From NCBI GenBank assembly GCA_029934915.1, contig JAOZLI010000094.1:2946-9343 (forward strand): a stretch of 6,398 nt of DNA, written 5' to 3'. Positions 6,244-6,398 of this stretch are shown in pieces. Positions within the stretch are counted from its first letter, which is position 1, and the number at the start of each line of letters is the position of its first letter. Below the pieces are notes generated by a model. It had not been told where the DNA came from. It made no database searches and saw only the letters and a program-made list of their open reading frames with translations. Both the position numbers and the translations under genes were made by a program. Source of the stretch: Desulfocapsa sp. Lineage in GTDB: Bacteria > Desulfobacterota > Desulfobulbia > Desulfobulbales > Desulfocapsaceae.

Positions 6244-6275
6244 CAAGCTGCAAGTAAGTGCCTTGTTGCTGCTTG
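6244..6275. repeat. Hairpin downstream of the His-rich protein gene
   Basis: CAAGCTGCAA (6244-6253) pairs with TTGCTGCTTG (6266-6275) with one T:T mismatch, leaving a 12-base loop, 12 bases after the stop codon of the membrane-protein gene. It is well placed to act in 3' end formation, but it is followed by TAACAAACTGAG rather than a T-run, so a Rho-independent terminator is not established. A transcript-stabilising or Rho-linked stem is equally possible. Confidence 0.4.
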
Positions 6276-6363
6276 TAACAAACTGAGAAAAAACCTGATT
6301 CATATTTTCTTGTTGTTTATGACAGAAACTATGGAGTAAGGCACTAAACAGGCTGATGGCCTT

Positions 6364-6390
6364 AGGGCTTGGCAAAAAATTCCAAGCCCT
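6364..6390. repeat. Perfect 9-bp inverted repeat at window end
   Basis: AGGGCTTGG (6364-6372) and CCAAGCCCT (6382-6390) form a perfect GC-containing stem around a 9-base loop CAAAAAATT. The bases after the stem, TAAAACG, give no T-run on the plus strand, and the minus strand also lacks one, so a classical terminator is not supported within the visible sequence. The rest of 6233-6398 shows no gene with a credible ribosome site. The stem could be a terminator, an attenuator for a gene beyond the edge, or part of a repeat. Confidence 0.5.
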
Positions 6391-6398
6391 TAAAACGT

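Noticed and set aside
6355..6398. Possible gene start at ATG 6355 running off the window
   Set aside because: No properly spaced ribosome site and only 14 codons visible, overlapping a perfect hairpin; cannot be supported.

Overview
This 6.4 kb window is ordinary bacterial chromosome with moderate GC, short intergenic gaps and seven protein-coding genes. Gene content fits a Gram-negative proteobacterium sensu lato. The mix of a Uup-type ABC-F protein, a CmoA/CmoB pair, an arabinokinase-type glycosyltransferase and a long palindromic intergenic element makes me favour a Desulfobacterota (Desulfobulbales-like) organism. That assignment is inference from memory, not from a search. No phage, CRISPR, transposase, rRNA or tRNA was seen.

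Layout: (1) 1-1343 (+) is the 3' part of uup, an ABC-F ATPase whose first ATPase domain is cut off by the window edge. (2) 1344-1509 is a convergent gap with a small palindromic hairpin. (3) 3496-1510 (-) is a tightly overlapping three-gene unit read in the order SLOG-like nucleotide-binding protein, HIT-family nucleotide hydrolase, GT-B glycosyltransferase-like protein. The ORFs overlap by 4 nt and 16 nt, so they almost certainly share one transcript. (4) 3497-3782 is a non-coding gap filled by a composite palindromic repeat of about 126 bp, with a further inverted copy of its end. (5) 5514-3783 (-) is cmoA-cmoB, the two-enzyme system that makes carboxy-SAM and uses it to finish cmo5U34 on tRNA wobble uridines. 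A good sigma70-type promoter lies ahead of cmoA, and it supports shorter starts for both genes than the longest ORFs would give. (6) 5696-6232 (+) is divergent from cmoA and encodes a small membrane-anchored, probably periplasmic protein with a histidine-rich tail. (7) 6233-6398 is a non-coding tail with two hairpins.

Functional picture: uup and cmoAB both act on translation. The SLOG-HIT-GT unit is the least understood part: three proteins that each bind nucleotides or nucleotide sugars are translationally coupled, which suggests one small pathway of unknown substrate. I see no clear defence or mobile system; the most interesting items are this overlapping trio and the composite palindrome upstream of it.
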